The translations under genes were made by a program, and so were the position numbers. A DNA stretch of 64,000 nucleotides from Gigaspora margarita (Eukaryota; Glomeromycota; Glomeromycetes; Diversisporales; Gigasporaceae): positions 185,649-249,648 of the forward strand of contig WTPW01001138.1 in NCBI GenBank assembly GCA_009809945.1, read 5' to 3'. Position 1 is the first letter of the stretch. Every line of letters begins with the position of its first letter. Below, one piece after another: positions 11,105 through 22,594 of this stretch. The notes under the pieces are model-generated. The model did no database searches and was not told where the DNA came from. It worked only from the letters and a program-made list of their open reading frames with translations.

Positions 11105-12015
11105 TATTTTTAAAGTGAGGCATTGCTTGTATTTTTATTAGGTAATTTATATAAGTGGTTACATATGGTATATAAACAACTTAAATTGTACAAGAACAAA
11201 CATATAAATAGATGTTGTACCTGAAATAAATTTCAAATTCTGGATAGCATGCCCATTTACCAGATTATTACCGGGTTATAAACTGGATTGTTTTAAAAAT
11301 CTGGGTTATCCAGATGACCCAGTTGACCTAGTTTGTTTGATTGGCTAATGCAAAATTGAGGTAGCTCTTAAGGGTATGTAATTTTTTGAAGTAAATCTAG
11401 AGGTTGTACCTATTAAAAAATTTAAGCTCCGGTTATTTACCTTTTTACAAAATTATTACCAGGTCATAAACTGGATCATCTTAATAATCTGAGTAACCTG
11501 GTTTTTTTTGATTGGTTGATGCAAAATCATAAATTCTCTTATATGCATTTTTTAAAAAACTACATATAATGATAATAGTAACTAATAAATTTATTTAATT
11601 TTTATGTATAAAATTCAATATATAAGTTTAATCAGCCTAAAAATCATTTAGCAAATTTTACAGCTGCCCTGGAAATCATAATAATAGCTGTAATATAATC
11701 AGTTTATTCTCTAATGGCTAGAGGCTATCAGAAAATAAACTGGGTTTAAATAATAAAATTTAAAATGACCTTACTCCTAACAGACATATGTACTGTACAT
11801 ATGTTTGTATATCACATTATCATGCTTATGGATAATTAATCTGGATCACCCAGTTAATGATAGCTATGACCTGGTTGACAGGTGTTAACTAGGTTACCCA
11901 GATAACACTTATACAGGTACAAGCTCTACATATAAATTTCATGCAAGAATAGAAGCTCAGACTAGTTTATCTGCAATCTAAACCTATTAGAATGGTCAAG
12001 ACTCATTTAAATTTG
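11105..12015 (-). mobile_element. LINE 3'-end fragment split by a foldback element
   Basis: 11,105-11,209 resembles the 3' tail of the minus-strand LINEs at 30,353 and 54,986 (T-run, then a GTGAGGC-TTGCTT-like word). 11,938-12,015 matches the next part of that tail (CATGCAAGAAT, GAAGCTCAGACT, GTCAAGACTCA). The two parts are separated by the element at 11,210-11,927. No coding sequence remains. Confidence 0.55.
11210..11927. mobile_element. Foldback element with 10 bp target duplication, inside a LINE tail
   Basis: The left end AGATGTTGTACCTG and the right end CAGGTACAAGCTCT are inverted. ACATATAAAT lies on both sides (11,200-11,209 and 11,928-11,937). The interior holds a diverged internal duplication (GGTTGTACCT near 11,403; repeated ATTACC-GG-TATAAACTGGAT words) and no open frame. 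The 10 bp duplication suggests a Mutator-like source. Confidence 0.7.
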
Positions 12016-12767
12016 ACAATATATAAATGTTGAGCAACATAATTACTAAAAATTATATAAAAAGTTATAAATAGTAAGAAAGCTATAAAAATCAATTCCA
12101 AATTTTCAGATAAAACACAGATTGTTGGGTAAAATACTATATAGTATGTCAATCATTTTGGAATCTTATTCATATTCTAGAACATATTTCCATAGTCATA
12201 ATATATAAAAACTAAATTGTATCATGTATGTATCAGCATAAAAAAAAATAAAGTATATATATGTGTTTAATGAAGATACTTGTGTGTACAAGTGTACCTT
12301 ATATAATATATAATATTAAAATTTTATACAGTAATATTCTATAATATTCAAGAATACAAAAAATGATGATTACTTGATAATCATGTAATACTAAAAATTT
12401 AGCTATATTTTGCATATAATTATCGATATAATTTAATTTTACCCTTAAGGCCAGACCAATTTATTTTCTGTTTAACATAATTTTTCCCTCCTATTTTTAA
12501 AATTTTAGATAAAAAAAAACACATCATATTAGCCAAATAAATTGCAATATTTGCTTTTTATATTTTAAATTTTTTGTAGCCAATAGAATTACCATATTTT
12601 TTACCAGTACGATCACATTAATGTGTAATATGAAATGTGTGAGAGATGGTTTATACTTGACAAAATTGATGTCCACTATGCTGATTTTTGCAGAATCCTT
12701 TTTTAGTATATTTAATAATTTTATTTATTTATTTTTGGTAGAAATTAAGATTTTAATATACCATATT
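12016..12767. other. Intergenic, no gene recognised
   Basis: AT-rich spacer, nothing recognised. Confidence 0.35.
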
Positions 12768-13138
12768 CGGGGACAGTAAATAATATTGATTTGTATTGAT
12801 CATATAGAAACTGATATTTTTAGACCAAATCATGGTAAAATTAGTATTTTTACAAATTTCATTGCAGTATGCACTTGGGCAAAATTAAAAGTATAATTCA
12901 GGCTGAACAATATAAATTTACCAACTTGAACTATTGATAAGCTTTGGTAAAATATATACTCAACAAACAAAAAAGAAATTTTAGTTATTGATCACATTAT
13001 ATCATGTTATCTGTAACAGTTGTACAAAATTTTGTATTCTAATTGGCCAATCATGAGTAAATCAATATAAATCGATATTTTTAACCATACTTGATTAATA
13101 TTTTTGCAAAATCAAATCAATATTATTTACCATCCCTG
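12768..13138. mobile_element. hAT-like miniature element
   Basis: The right end read inward is CAGGGATGGTAAATAATATT; the left end is CGGGGACAGTAAATAATATT. These are 20 bp inverted repeats with few mismatches and the CAGGGATGGTAAAT-type terminus typical of hAT elements. The flanks ACCATATT and ACTACATA are only weakly similar, so an 8 bp target duplication is possible but not proven. No gene. Confidence 0.6.
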
Positions 13139-14306
13139 ACTACATAATAAAATCTATATGTAGATCACATGCTATGATGTAATATAGGCATTTTTATGAT
13201 TATTAATTTTATTGCTATGATGCAATTTTGATGTTAATGATTAATAATTTCGAATTATTGATGTAATTAATCAAATATTTTAAATGTTTTTTTTTTAATT
13301 TCACTTTCATTAAGTTTCATTGTTTAGTCAAATTTTTGCTTTCATCCAGTTTCAAACAACTTACCTACAAACATTTCAAGAATATTGCATTTCACTGACT
13401 TTCATTTCATTTACAAGCTTATTTGCAAATAATTAATTTACAAATATGCATATTTTGTGAACATAATATTTTACCAACAGCTCATTTTCAAAGTAATTCT
13501 AGTCATTATTATTTAGATAAAGTTTGAAATTATTGATGAAATATGCTGTTTACAAAATGAAATTTGGCTGTAAATTAATCGATTGCAATATAAGTCTATT
13601 GGTAAAATGAGTGTGAAGTGATTGCTAGTGAAATGATATGGAACCATTAAATTCAGATTTATTTATCAAATTTTCAGATTTTTGTAATAAACAATTATTG
13701 AACTATAGTAATTCAGAGAGCTTGTCAAATGCAAGAATAGATGATTTTATATCAATTTGTTGTTTCAATTCTTGAGATTTTAATGCCATGATCCTTATCA
13801 TAACTTATTAGACACAAGAATTTTCTGGTTAATGTTGTAATTACATATGATTGTTAAGATCAAATAACTATATAATTAGGCTTTTCATTATGCACAAAAA
13901 ATTTTTTTAGGTGCCAAAAAAGTGCCAATTAATGAAACATATTCACCTAAAACATTATATATATATATATATTTTTTTTTAAAAGTGAGATCATGGCTCA
14001 GTTCCTTTATTAGATTGACATAAATCTATTACATTATTACAGTAAGTTATGTTTCCTCTAATTTATGGGTTTGGAGACTAAAGCTAAGTGAATTCACTAT
14101 TTACTTTTAACCTAAACTTTGACTAAGAAAGGTCATGACCTGTCTAGTATTTGTATGCTATATTAATGGGTGAAGAATTAGATAAGATGAAATTATTTAA
14201 CCATTTATTATATATTCATTGTTGTTCTATATTGTCTGCTAGTTGGGGTGGTTGGTCATGAGGTATGTTACTGCTAGCCATCTTCTGGCCTGGTTCATGG
14301 TGAGTT
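13139..14306. other. Intergenic left of the Polinton
   Basis: No gene recognised. About 13,966-14,060 (T-run, then AAAAGTGAGATCATGGCTC) faintly recalls the LINE tail start, but too weakly to call. Confidence 0.3.
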
Positions 14307-15459
14307 AGTAGTATAAAAATGGGAGAATTGGGACAGAAAACCTAACTGTCATCATTCGAGTGACGATTGGTTTACGAGTTCATCATCACACTTAGCATTC
14401 TGTTTTTCAATCATTACTCAAAGCCTTTCTACACCTATCTGTTATCATTCAAGTGACAATTGGTTTACAAGTTCATCGTCATTCGAGTGACAATTGGTTT
14501 ACAAGTTCATCATTATTTGTATAATGATTGGTTTACAAGTTCATCGTCATTCGAAATATGTATAGCATTCTGCTTTTCGATTGTCACTCGAAGCCTTTCT
14601 TTTATACTGTCAGAACACTTAACCATTGTCACTCGAAGGAATTTCTCTATCTAATTTGATTACTAATTAGCTTTCTAATACTAAGGAGCATACACCTAAG
14701 GTGTGTGTGACGCAGTAGCAGAGCGAAGCAGAGCATAGTTATCTTATTTGATTTCTATTTGGCTTTCTATTCTGGAGGAGCGTAGTGACTCCAGATGTGG
14801 AGTGTAGCAGAGCATAGAAAGCTTATTTGTCCAAATTTATATTAAAAAGGATCAATGATGATAGATCTATGCTCATATCGTCGCTTATAAAAAAGTTAGA
14901 CAAAACTCTAACCAAAAAGTTGGGACAAAATTAGTTTTATTATATACTTATAGAAAACCTAACCAAAATATGTATAGCATTCTGCTTTTTGATTGTCACT
15001 CGAAGCCTTACTTTTATACCAACAGAACAAAAAGTTGGGACAAAATTAGTTTTATTATATACTTATAGAAAATCTAACTAAAATATGTATAGCATTCTGC
15101 TTTTCAATCGTCACTTAAAGATAGCAAAAATCATAAAAAAGTCGGAACAAAACTCTAACCAAAAAGTTAGACCAATTTTATATATAATTTTTCTTAAGAT
15201 GTTTTTGAAAATATCTAGAAACATAAAACCCTCTAATATGTTAGAGCAATGACCAGAAATAGAACGAGTAGGTTTACCACATTTAGAGCAGGAATAATAA
15301 GGTAAAGCTTTATAATGAAAACAGCAACCCTCAGGGTGAGTACTACGACGCATACAAATTTCACCAGAATAATCAACAAAAGAGCAAGTATACATAGTAT
15401 TCATTTTTATATAAGATAAAAATTCAATTTAAACAATTTTATATAAGTAAATAATAAAA
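14307..15459 (+). repeat. Polinton left terminal inverted repeat
   Basis: Pairs with 28,968-30,145. The outer third (about 14,350-14,640) is built of a recurring word, TTCGAGTGACRATTGGTTTA with ACRAGTTCATC, about every 40-45 bp. A second block (14,700-14,820) has GCAGAGCGAAGCAGAGCATAG-like words, partly shared with TAGCAGAGCATAGAAAGC. The inner part contains a small Cys-rich frame running outward. The inner limit is set where the two repeats diverge after AATAAAAC. Confidence 0.85.
15111..15404 (-). CDS. Cys-rich small protein in left Polinton repeat (altered C-terminus)
   Basis: The ATG is at 15,402-15,404, reading outward toward the element's end. The first 50 or so residues match the copy in the right repeat: a series of Cys and His (TCSFVDYSGEIC, GCCFHYKA, CSKCGKP, GHCS) suggesting zinc binding. 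After GHCS this copy shifts frame relative to the right-hand copy and continues for 40 unrelated hydrophobic residues to give 97 codons. Since Polinton termini are kept similar by the replication mode, both copies probably descend from one gene. Function unknown; no family recognised. Confidence 0.5.
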   Translation of the reverse strand: MNTMYTCSFVDYSGEICMRRSTHPEGCCFHYKALPYYSCSKCGKPTRSISGHCSNILEGFMFLDIFKNILRKIIYKIGLTFWLEFCSDFFMIFAIFK

Positions 15460-15464
15460 CCAAT

Positions 15465-18400
15465 ATGATTCGTAAACAAAATCATACATGTAAAAGCTGT
15501 GGGCAGTGTTGTACATTTTGGCTGTCCACAGCCTTTTTTGGCTTGTCTACGTCCAAAATTGTCCAAATGTCCAAGATTGTTCAAAGTTTGTCCAGGCTTT
15601 AATAATTAATAAATCTATCTAAAAAATATATAACTATATATTTTTTTAGGTGCTGAACACATTTCAGTCAAAATTAAAATAGGTTGTCTTAATAAAATTT
15701 TAAGTAATTTTACTTTATTTAATTGTTCAAAATTGTCCAAAATTGTCCAAATTATTGTCCAAAGATGTCCCGTGATAACACTGGCTATGGGTATATATAT
15801 TCAACACCACAAAAACTTTGTCAACATTATAATAGTAATAAAAATCCATATCACCACTGAGATTTACCAAATCAGAATCCAACTCTGCTAGCTAATCCAG
15901 AAATAGAATTTTTTGATGCATTGAGATTATTTGATCCTCCAGAAATTGCTGAGACTATTCTATCACCAGAAGCTGAAAGAGAAAATCTTGAAGCATTAGA
16001 AATATTAGAACCAATTCCATAATTTCATCAAACAGATATTATTACTTCCGGAAGTGAATTATTAGATAATCATTATCAAGTTGAGATAGGAAAAAAAAGT
16101 ATATATGCACAAGACTTTATCAATACTCTTGGGGTGCTTAGAGAACAAATAATAAATATTTTCAATGAACGATTTGATCTCACACATGGCTTCAAAACTC
16201 GATTATGCCTCACAGGAAAAATGGGTCGATCAGCAAATTATCAGCAGGGGTTATTTGATGATAAAATAGAAGAAGATAATGGAGAAATAGATTATAAAGA
16301 AGTTCCATTCAAAAATAAAGCAGTAGCAGTAACTGCTAAAGAAGATATCCCAAGAATTGTAGATGAACTTATTTGGGATATTGAAAATCGAATAGAAACT
16401 TATATTGTTGAAGGCTCAGGTTGGTATTATTTAGAATCGGAAGAAGTAAATATTGAAATGCCAATCTTTGTTCTATTAACTGCTACTTCTCATCTTCCGT
16501 TACCTAAAGGAATACCAAAATGAAATAATAGAATTATTAATATTAAGAATGAAGATAATCGATGCTTTGAATGATGTATTTTAGAAAATTTATATCCAGC
16601 TCCTTATCATCGAGAGCGACCTCAAAATCAAAATCCTCATTTAGGAGAGTTAAATTTCAAAGGGATTCAATTTCCAGTAAAAGCTGACAATGATACAATG
16701 GAGAAATTTGAGAAACAGAATCTGTCTATATAAGTATCAATTTATGGATGGAGTGAAAAGAAACTTATTCCAATTAGAATTGCATCTAAATCCAAAGTAC
16801 ATAATAGATGTAATCATAAAGAAGGGAATTGTCAACCACGTAAATTAATTAGGCTTTTATTAATTACTGGAGATGACCCCGAAACAGGAGAACCATCTCA
16901 ACATTATTGTTTAATTCAAGAAAGAGAAGGATTAGGAAAATTAGCTGGATATACAACTAAACACAATGGCAGATTATATGTGTGTGATTATTGTATAAGC
17001 TACTGAACCCATGACCCCAAGATTGATGCTGCATATGAAAGATTGTGAAAGAATTAATACTCCAATCCAAAGAACAGTAATGCCATTGGTAGACAAGAAT
17101 ATATATAAATTTAGACGATATGAACGAATGTTAGATGCGCCTTTTACTTGCATAGCAGATACTGAAACTCTCTCTACTCTGATTGAAAAAAATCAAGGAT
17201 CAAAAATGACAGCAATCCAAGAACATAAAGTTATATTATTTGATTATATAATTAGGCATAGTGATGGCAAAACCAAAGAGCCAGTAAAAAAAATTAGAGG
17301 TGATGATCCTGCTGGAGAATTTATTAAAGCAATGGAAAAAGAAGTAGAACAATATCAAGACTTTCTCGCAGGAGGTCATATAATACAAAATTCTGCAAAG
17401 AAATTAATCAAAATGTTGCAATTAGGAATAATACCAGAAGAGATAGCAGAAGATTATATTACCAGTATTAATATATTTCAATCATGGGAATTAGGTAAAA
17501 TTAATCTCAATTTCAGTAAAGAATATAAGAAATTAATTCATCTTAAACATTACTTAAAAGGTCTTTACCAAGCTCATAAAAGAGATCCCTTGGAGTAGAT
17601 ATAGGAATAATGTACCGTTTAGCAAATACAATTTATTGTAGGCTTCGATGGCCTGGAGAACCAATGAAAAAATTAACTACTCAAGAAGAAAAAATGCATA
17701 ATTCCGCTAAGGAATGTTGGATATGTGAAAAGGTATTTGGAAAAGAAGATAAACTTAAAAAAGTTCGAGACCATGACCATATTACAGGAAACTATAGAGG
17801 TCCAGCCCATAGTATTTGCAATCTTCAACTACGAATCAAACTAGAGGAGTTTAAATTACCAATTCATTTCCATAATTTAGGTAAGTTTGATGCTCATCTT
17901 ATTTCTCAAGCTATGGGACGAGTAAGCAGAGAAAAAATAAGCGCAATTCCTCATAATATAGAAAGTTATCTCCCTCTCGATATTGGAAATCAAAGATATA
18001 TAGATTCTTTACAACTTATGCCTGGATCCCTTGATTCTCATATAGCTAACTTAGGAGCTGAACCATGTAAATAGGAAGTAGATAAAGATGGAAATTCTTT
18101 AAACTTACCATGTAAAAAGCCCAGTTATCTTTATCGCATTGACTCAGATAGATGTTTTGCTCATCCAGAGAGATTCCCTATAACTAGAAAACATGGACCA
18201 AAAGGAAGGGTTGAATTAGTATTTCGTAAAGCTCCTTTCCCATATGATTGGTTTAATACACCAGAAAAAATAGATGCTACTTCTCTTCCTCCTATTGAGG
18301 CTTTTAACAGTATTCTTAACAAATCTAAATGCTCAGAAAAAGCCTACAAAATAGTACAGGAGGTATAGGAATCTTTTGATATAAAAACATTCAGAAATTA

Positions 18401-20113
18401 TTATGACTTTCATCTTAATCTTGACGTACTATTATTAGCAGATTGTTTAGAAGGATTTCACAAATTAATGAAAGGTAAATTTGGATTAGATATTGCTCAC
18501 TATGTTTCTCTCCCTCATTTGCAGAAGATGCTTTATATAAAACTACAGGACAAGAGATTGAGCTATTTACTGATGATAATATGTACCTCTTCTGTGAGAA
18601 AGGTATTAGAGGAGGTATTTCAATGGTAAGTAATCATCAAGTTAAAGCTAATAACCCACAATGTTCTGATTTTGTTCCAGGGACAGAAGAAGCTATGAAA
18701 AAACTCTATACTTGGCTATTATATGTTGATGCCAATGCATTATATACTGGAGCAATGATGCAACCTATGCCAATAGGGGGACATAGATGGATAACGCCAG
18801 AAGAAACTCCAGACCTTTTTAATAAAATTACCAAGTGGGAGATCCCTGATAATACAGAAAAAGGCTATATTTTGGAAGTTGATCTTAACTATCCATATAA
18901 ATTACACAAAGCACATACTTCATATCCTTTAGCTCCTGAAAATATCAAGATTTCTAAAGAGGAAATGAGTAAGTGTGGACAAGAGATTATTAATGATTTA
19001 AAACATTATACAAAGACTAAAAAACTCGTTCCAAATCTCAATAATAAGAAAAAGTATATAGTTCATTATCGAGCATTACAATTTTATATAAAGCAGGGAA
19101 TGGTACTTACCAAAATTCACCAAGCTATAGAATTTAACCAAAACCCATAGATGAAGCCTTTTATAGAAGAATTGGCAAGATCTCATGCTTTAGCTAAGAA
19201 TAATTTTGAGAAAAATATGTATAAGCTCCTTGGTAATGCAAACTATGGAAAAACTGTAGAGAATATACGCAAATATCAAAGAATAGATTTTGTTAGACCA
19301 GAAGGAGAATTGAAAAAGTTTAAAAAATTAGTAGCTGATCCTAGTTATAAGTCACATAGAATTTTAGCAGAGAATTTAGTAGGTATTTCTCGTCATCAAT
19401 CAAAAGCTAGACTTAGTAAACCTATCTTTATTGGTATGTCTGTCCTTGATGAAAGTAAGATTACCATGTATAATTTCTATTATAATATTATAAAAAAATG
19501 ATATGGAGATAATGTTGAAGTGGTATATACTGATACTGATTCTCTTATATTATTTATTCAAACTGAGAATGTTTATTAAGATATGGCAAAGATGCATGAA
19601 CATTTTGATTTTAGCAATTATAAGCCAGAACATTTTATATACAAAGCCCTCAGAAAAGAAAAGATTATTTTGAATAAAAAAGTTCCTGGTAAGTTTAAGG
19701 ATAAAAGTTGTGGTACTGCTATGTGGAAATTTTGCGGACCAAGACCTAAGCTCTATAGTTATATTCTTGCTAATGGGAAAACAGACTGAAGAGCTAAAGG
19801 GGTACAAAAGGTAGTAGTCAAAAAGAACCTTACTCATGATATGTATGAAGATTGTTTAAAATCTTGAAAAGAATGTATAGTAACAATGTATAGATTAGAA
19901 AGTAAAGACCATATTATCAGACTTCTTCGTTCATCTAAAGTTGGTATTAGCCCTTTAGATACTAAGAGATGGATTTTATCAGATGGAATTACCACATTGG
20001 CTTTTGGGAATTGGCGTATTATTGCATATAAGAAATTTATAGCAAGAGGAATATCTCATGAGGAAGCTAAAAAAAGAATGATGATGCTTGAACTAAAACC
20101 AGAATATCAATAA
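15465..20113 (+). pseudogene. Protein-primed family B DNA polymerase (Polinton pPolB), decayed
   Basis: The ATG lies 5 bp inside the left terminal repeat. The N-terminus starts with a Cys-x2-Cys finger, then reads through frames 15,792-16,523, 16,5xx-17,006, 17,011-17,598, 17,610-18,074 and 18,5xx-20,113. Landmarks in order: INIKNEDNRCFE; CDYC zinc pair; exonuclease strand FTCIADTET; a Cys/His site KVRDHDHITGNYRGPAH; HNLGKFDAHL; DVLLLADC; motif A YVDANALY; motif B KLLGNANYGKTVEN; motif C YTDTDS; the tail SPLDTKRWILSDGITTLAFG. It would copy the element's linear DNA from a protein primer. Lesions: in-frame TGA at 15,858, 16,521, 16,572, 17,004, 19,499, 19,787 and about 19,865; TAG near 18,072, 18,366 and 19,148; TAA at 16,020, 16,731 and 19,577; frame changes near 17,010, 17,600 and 18,520; plus an inserted element. 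Several stops stand where relatives have Trp. The motif evidence is strong. Confidence 0.9.
15504..15783. mobile_element. hAT-like miniature element inserted in the polymerase gene
   Basis: The ends CAGTGTTGTACATTTTGG and, inward from the right, CAGTGTTATCACGGGACA are inverted repeats. The flanking 8 bp are GCTGTGGG (15,496-15,503) and GCTATGGG (15,784-15,791), one mismatch. TTGTCCAAAATTGTCC-like words repeat inside. Element plus duplication is 288 bp, a multiple of three, so the polymerase phase resumes correctly after it, although the insert itself contains stops. Confidence 0.75.
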
Positions 20114-20145
20114 TCAAATATTTATGATTGATTTATTTTTTATCT

Positions 20146-20334
20146 ATGGTAGAAGAAAGTTATATAAGCCCTATAGATACTAAGCGATGGATATTATCTG
20201 ATAAAATAACTAGTTTGCCATATTATCATTGGCGTATACAAGCATATAAAAATTTTATATCAAATAGAATATCTCCAGAGTTGGCTGAAAAAAGAGCTTT
20301 AAGCATTAAGCTCTCAAAGAAGTATCAAAAATGA
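20146..20334 (+). CDS. Stand-alone duplicate of the polymerase C-terminal tail, 62 aa
   Basis: A short intact frame from ATG 20,146 to TGA. Its SPIDTKRWILSDKITSLPYY and later ISPELAEKRALS align with SPLDTKRWILSDGITTLAFG and ISHEEAKKRMMM at the end of the polymerase just upstream, across about 55 residues, including the basic DTKRW stretch and a conserved WRI-AYK-FI run. It therefore looks like a tandem duplication of the polymerase C-terminus that kept its own start codon. It is separated from the polymerase stop by about 30 bp. Role unknown: it could be a decoy, a cofactor piece, or debris. It is the cleanest open frame in this part of the element, which argues mildly against debris. Confidence 0.55.
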   Translation: MVEESYISPIDTKRWILSDKITSLPYYHWRIQAYKNFISNRISPELAEKRALSIKLSKKYQK

Positions 20335-20420
20335 AAGTGTATCCCACATATCTAGCTTACAGCAATAAGTTAGATAAATAAATATATAGTTAAAGTTAAT
20401 ATTTTTTTTTAAATATAAAA

Positions 20421-20770
20421 ATGTTTAGACCCAAAGAGACATTGTGAAGCAATAATGATTACGCCCAATACATGTTAACCAAATATGGGTTAAACTATAT
20501 CAATAATTTAAAAACACCAGAAGCTTGGTTACGATTTGCTAGTATCATCCACCCAAATATATACGTAGATATTTATTTATTCCTAGATATGAAATTAATA
20601 GTAAGGATCATTGGAAAAATTTTGTATTTCGTATTAAAAATAATTTGACCACCTATAAGCAAATAGGTAATGACCCTAAATATAGAGATTTTAAAGTTCA
20701 ACTAGCATCATGCATCATTATTTATCCAGAAGACATATCGTTTATGGAAAAAACAAATCAATTCAGCTAA
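20421..20770 (+). pseudogene. Unrecognised Polinton gene, about 115 codons, broken
   Basis: Reading from ATG 20,421 (MFRPKETL) the frame meets TGA after eight codons, then continues as NNDYAQYMLTKYGL and TPEAWLRFASIIHP. A one-base phase change near 20,565 leads into RRYLFIPRYEINSKDHW and on to TAA at 20,768-20,770. The composition is that of a soluble basic protein. I do not recognise a family. Its place directly behind the polymerase and on the same strand suggests a Polinton-specific gene. The early TGA sits where a Trp would fit (x-L-W-S-N-N). Confidence 0.4.
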
Positions 20771-20803
20771 AATAATCCAACATGCAGTAATTAAATAGCT
20801 TTA

Positions 20804-20846
20804 TTGGTTGGTAGTATGTGACCCCTAGATCACAATGTCATATTTC
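20804..20846. promoter_or_regulatory. Copy 1 of a 40 bp intergenic repeat
   Basis: TTGGTTGGTAGTATGTGACC followed by CCTAGATCACAATGTCATAT. It matches copies at 22,141 and 22,371 with few differences. Each lies 120-200 bp or more upstream of a plus-strand gene and contains an inverted GTGACC..GGTCAC core, so a protein-binding or promoter site is plausible. Confidence 0.45.
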
Positions 20847-20963
20847 ATGAATTTTCTAGCAAATTCCAGTTGTTTCAAGAGCTTGGGACAAAAAGTATAA
20901 AACCCTATCACTTTTCTCATCTATTTCAAAAATCGCATCTCAAAAATTAATCAATTTCTAATC

Positions 20964-21909
20964 ATGAATATATCTACTTCTGCATCAGATATTCTTAACC
21001 AAATATCCAATATATGTTACATTTGGCAAAAACCAATTAAAAAACCAGTCACTGTCTTGGAATGTGATCATATCTTATATTTCAACTATGCTATTAGATT
21101 TTTTGCAATTAGTGAAAATATTACCTGCTCAGTTAGAAATTACCAAGATCAAATAAAAAATATAGAAGCAGTTGAAGAGGATATCAGTGATCTTGCAGAA
21201 GCTTTAAAACCTGGGAATACTCCTAAAGTTAAATTTTTTTCGAGAAATTTCTATTGCAGAGCAGGCCCATAGGGGCGAGTTACACTCATGGCTCTTTGAA
21301 TCTAAAGATTTATCCCATTCTGATGCGATAGAAAAAATATCTCCTTCGACTGCACAGAGATTTCTTCTCTTATACGAAAATATAGATCAAGCTGAAAAAT
21401 TACTTGCTCACTTAGAAAAAAATGTGATTCATGCGAAAAAAGAAGTCATCTTGTCTTATTATCAGCTCGGGAAAGCAGATGCAGAAAAACTTAAAGAGTT
21501 ACTAAAGATACTGACCCCTCTACGCACAGTACAGAATAAGATAGTTGCTGATATTAAGAAATTACTNCCTAGTGATACTTCAGTTAATGTTATAAAGAAA
21601 AGAATTGCTACAGCTCGAAAGATTTATGATATCTTTAGCACAATTGGTGAGGATAAGATCCAACGAATCAGAAATTTTAGCGCATCAAGTATTGGGGCTT
21701 TCAAAAAAGATGAATTTGAGTTTATTAAAACCGGAGATAACAAATCTAAATTTAGAATAGAAAGAGAAAGTTCGAATATATGGACGGACTTCTATATATT
21801 GCAGAGCAATGACCCAAAGAGTCTTAATTCTGGTACAAATTCTTTAGAGTCAAATTATACAATTGATGTATCATTTATGGATGATACAGAGATGATATTA
21901 GACAAATAA
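20964..21909 (+). pseudogene. Unrecognised Polinton gene, about 315 codons, one frameshift
   Basis: The ATG at 20,964 opens MNISTSASDILNQISNI. The frame is good until a run of eight T (about 21,233-21,240), where it must shift to reach REISIAEQAHRGELHSWL. It then runs uninterrupted to TAA at 21,907-21,909. The second half is helical (NIDQAEKLLAHLEKN, then KLKELLKILTPLRT). One ambiguous base lies at about 21,567. No Walker motif, protease motif or zinc ligands are seen, and I do not recognise the family. Length and position would suit a structural or DNA-binding protein of the element. The slip in a homopolymer could be a sequencing error. Confidence 0.5.
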
Positions 21910-21969
21910 TGATTTTTATATCATATGACATCGTGCGGTTTTGGCTCGACTTCATATGATCAAGTGTAT

Positions 21970-22155
21970 TTAATTTGCCGATCTAATATTATAAAGGGTT
22001 ATAACTCTTTGAGCTTTTTTTAGTTCTGCATTTTCAGCTTCGACCTCTGCAAACTTCTTTCTAAGTATAGGAATTTCAGCATTCTTCTTTCTAAGTTTAG
22101 TAATCTCAACTAAGAGTTTAAAATTTAATTCTTTAAGTGAATCAATTGGTAGTAC
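21970..22155 (-). CDS. Short coiled-coil fragment
   Basis: The minus-strand frame contains LRKKNAEIPILRKKFAEVEA followed by ENAELKKA, a clear heptad pattern common in Rhizophagus proteins. The only start in frame is non-ATG (GTG near 22,164), and that GTG is part of the 40 bp repeat. It is more likely an exon or a fragment than a full gene. No neighbour joins to it. Confidence 0.25.
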   Translation of the reverse strand, partial: VLPIDSLKELNFKLLVEITKLRKKNAEIPILRKKFAEVEAENAELKKAQRVITLYNIRSAN

Positions 22156-22187
22156 GTGACCCACAGGTCACAATATCATGTGATTAT
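22141..22187. promoter_or_regulatory. Copy 2 of the 40 bp intergenic repeat
   Basis: AATTGGTAGTACGTGACCCA, then CAGGTCACAATATCATGTGA. The inverted GTGACC/GGTCAC pair is better preserved here than in copy 1. Confidence 0.45.
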
Positions 22188-22370
22188 TGCGCTTTGTATA
22201 ATATAGTACATGATCTTGAATTGAAATTTGGTTATCCCATAGGTATAATTTATTGTTATACATGTGAATATTTAATATTTGTTGACCACTTGAGGACACA
22301 TTCTTATAAAAACAATATTAATATATAAAGACAGTAACTGTTATCAAAAATGGTATTTGTTAGTATTTCA

Positions 22371-22417
22371 AAATTGGTAGTACGTGACCCATAGGTCACA
22401 ATATCATGTGATTACTA
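22371..22417. promoter_or_regulatory. Copy 3 of the 40 bp intergenic repeat
   Basis: AAATTGGTAGTACGTGACCC, then ATAGGTCACAATATCATGTG. Almost identical to copy 2 over 40 bp, 230 bp further on, and about 180 bp before the gene at 22,595. Confidence 0.45.
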
Positions 22418-22594
22418 TGCCTGGACATGCATGTCTAGTTTAATAAAATACAAGTATAATTTATTTGTAATTGATTTTTTCTGAAATAAATTAACATACT
22501 AAAATTGAATTGCATATTCATAATGTATAAAGTTATTAAATTCAATAGGATATAAATTGTATAATCTCTAAAACACACTATAATAAGATGTAAG

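Noticed and set aside
15465-20113. Mitochondrial linear plasmid polymerase read with UGA as Trp
   Set aside because: The gene sits inside Polinton terminal repeats with an integrase; Trp-like sites also carry TAG, and TAA stops and frameshifts occur, which recoding would not explain.
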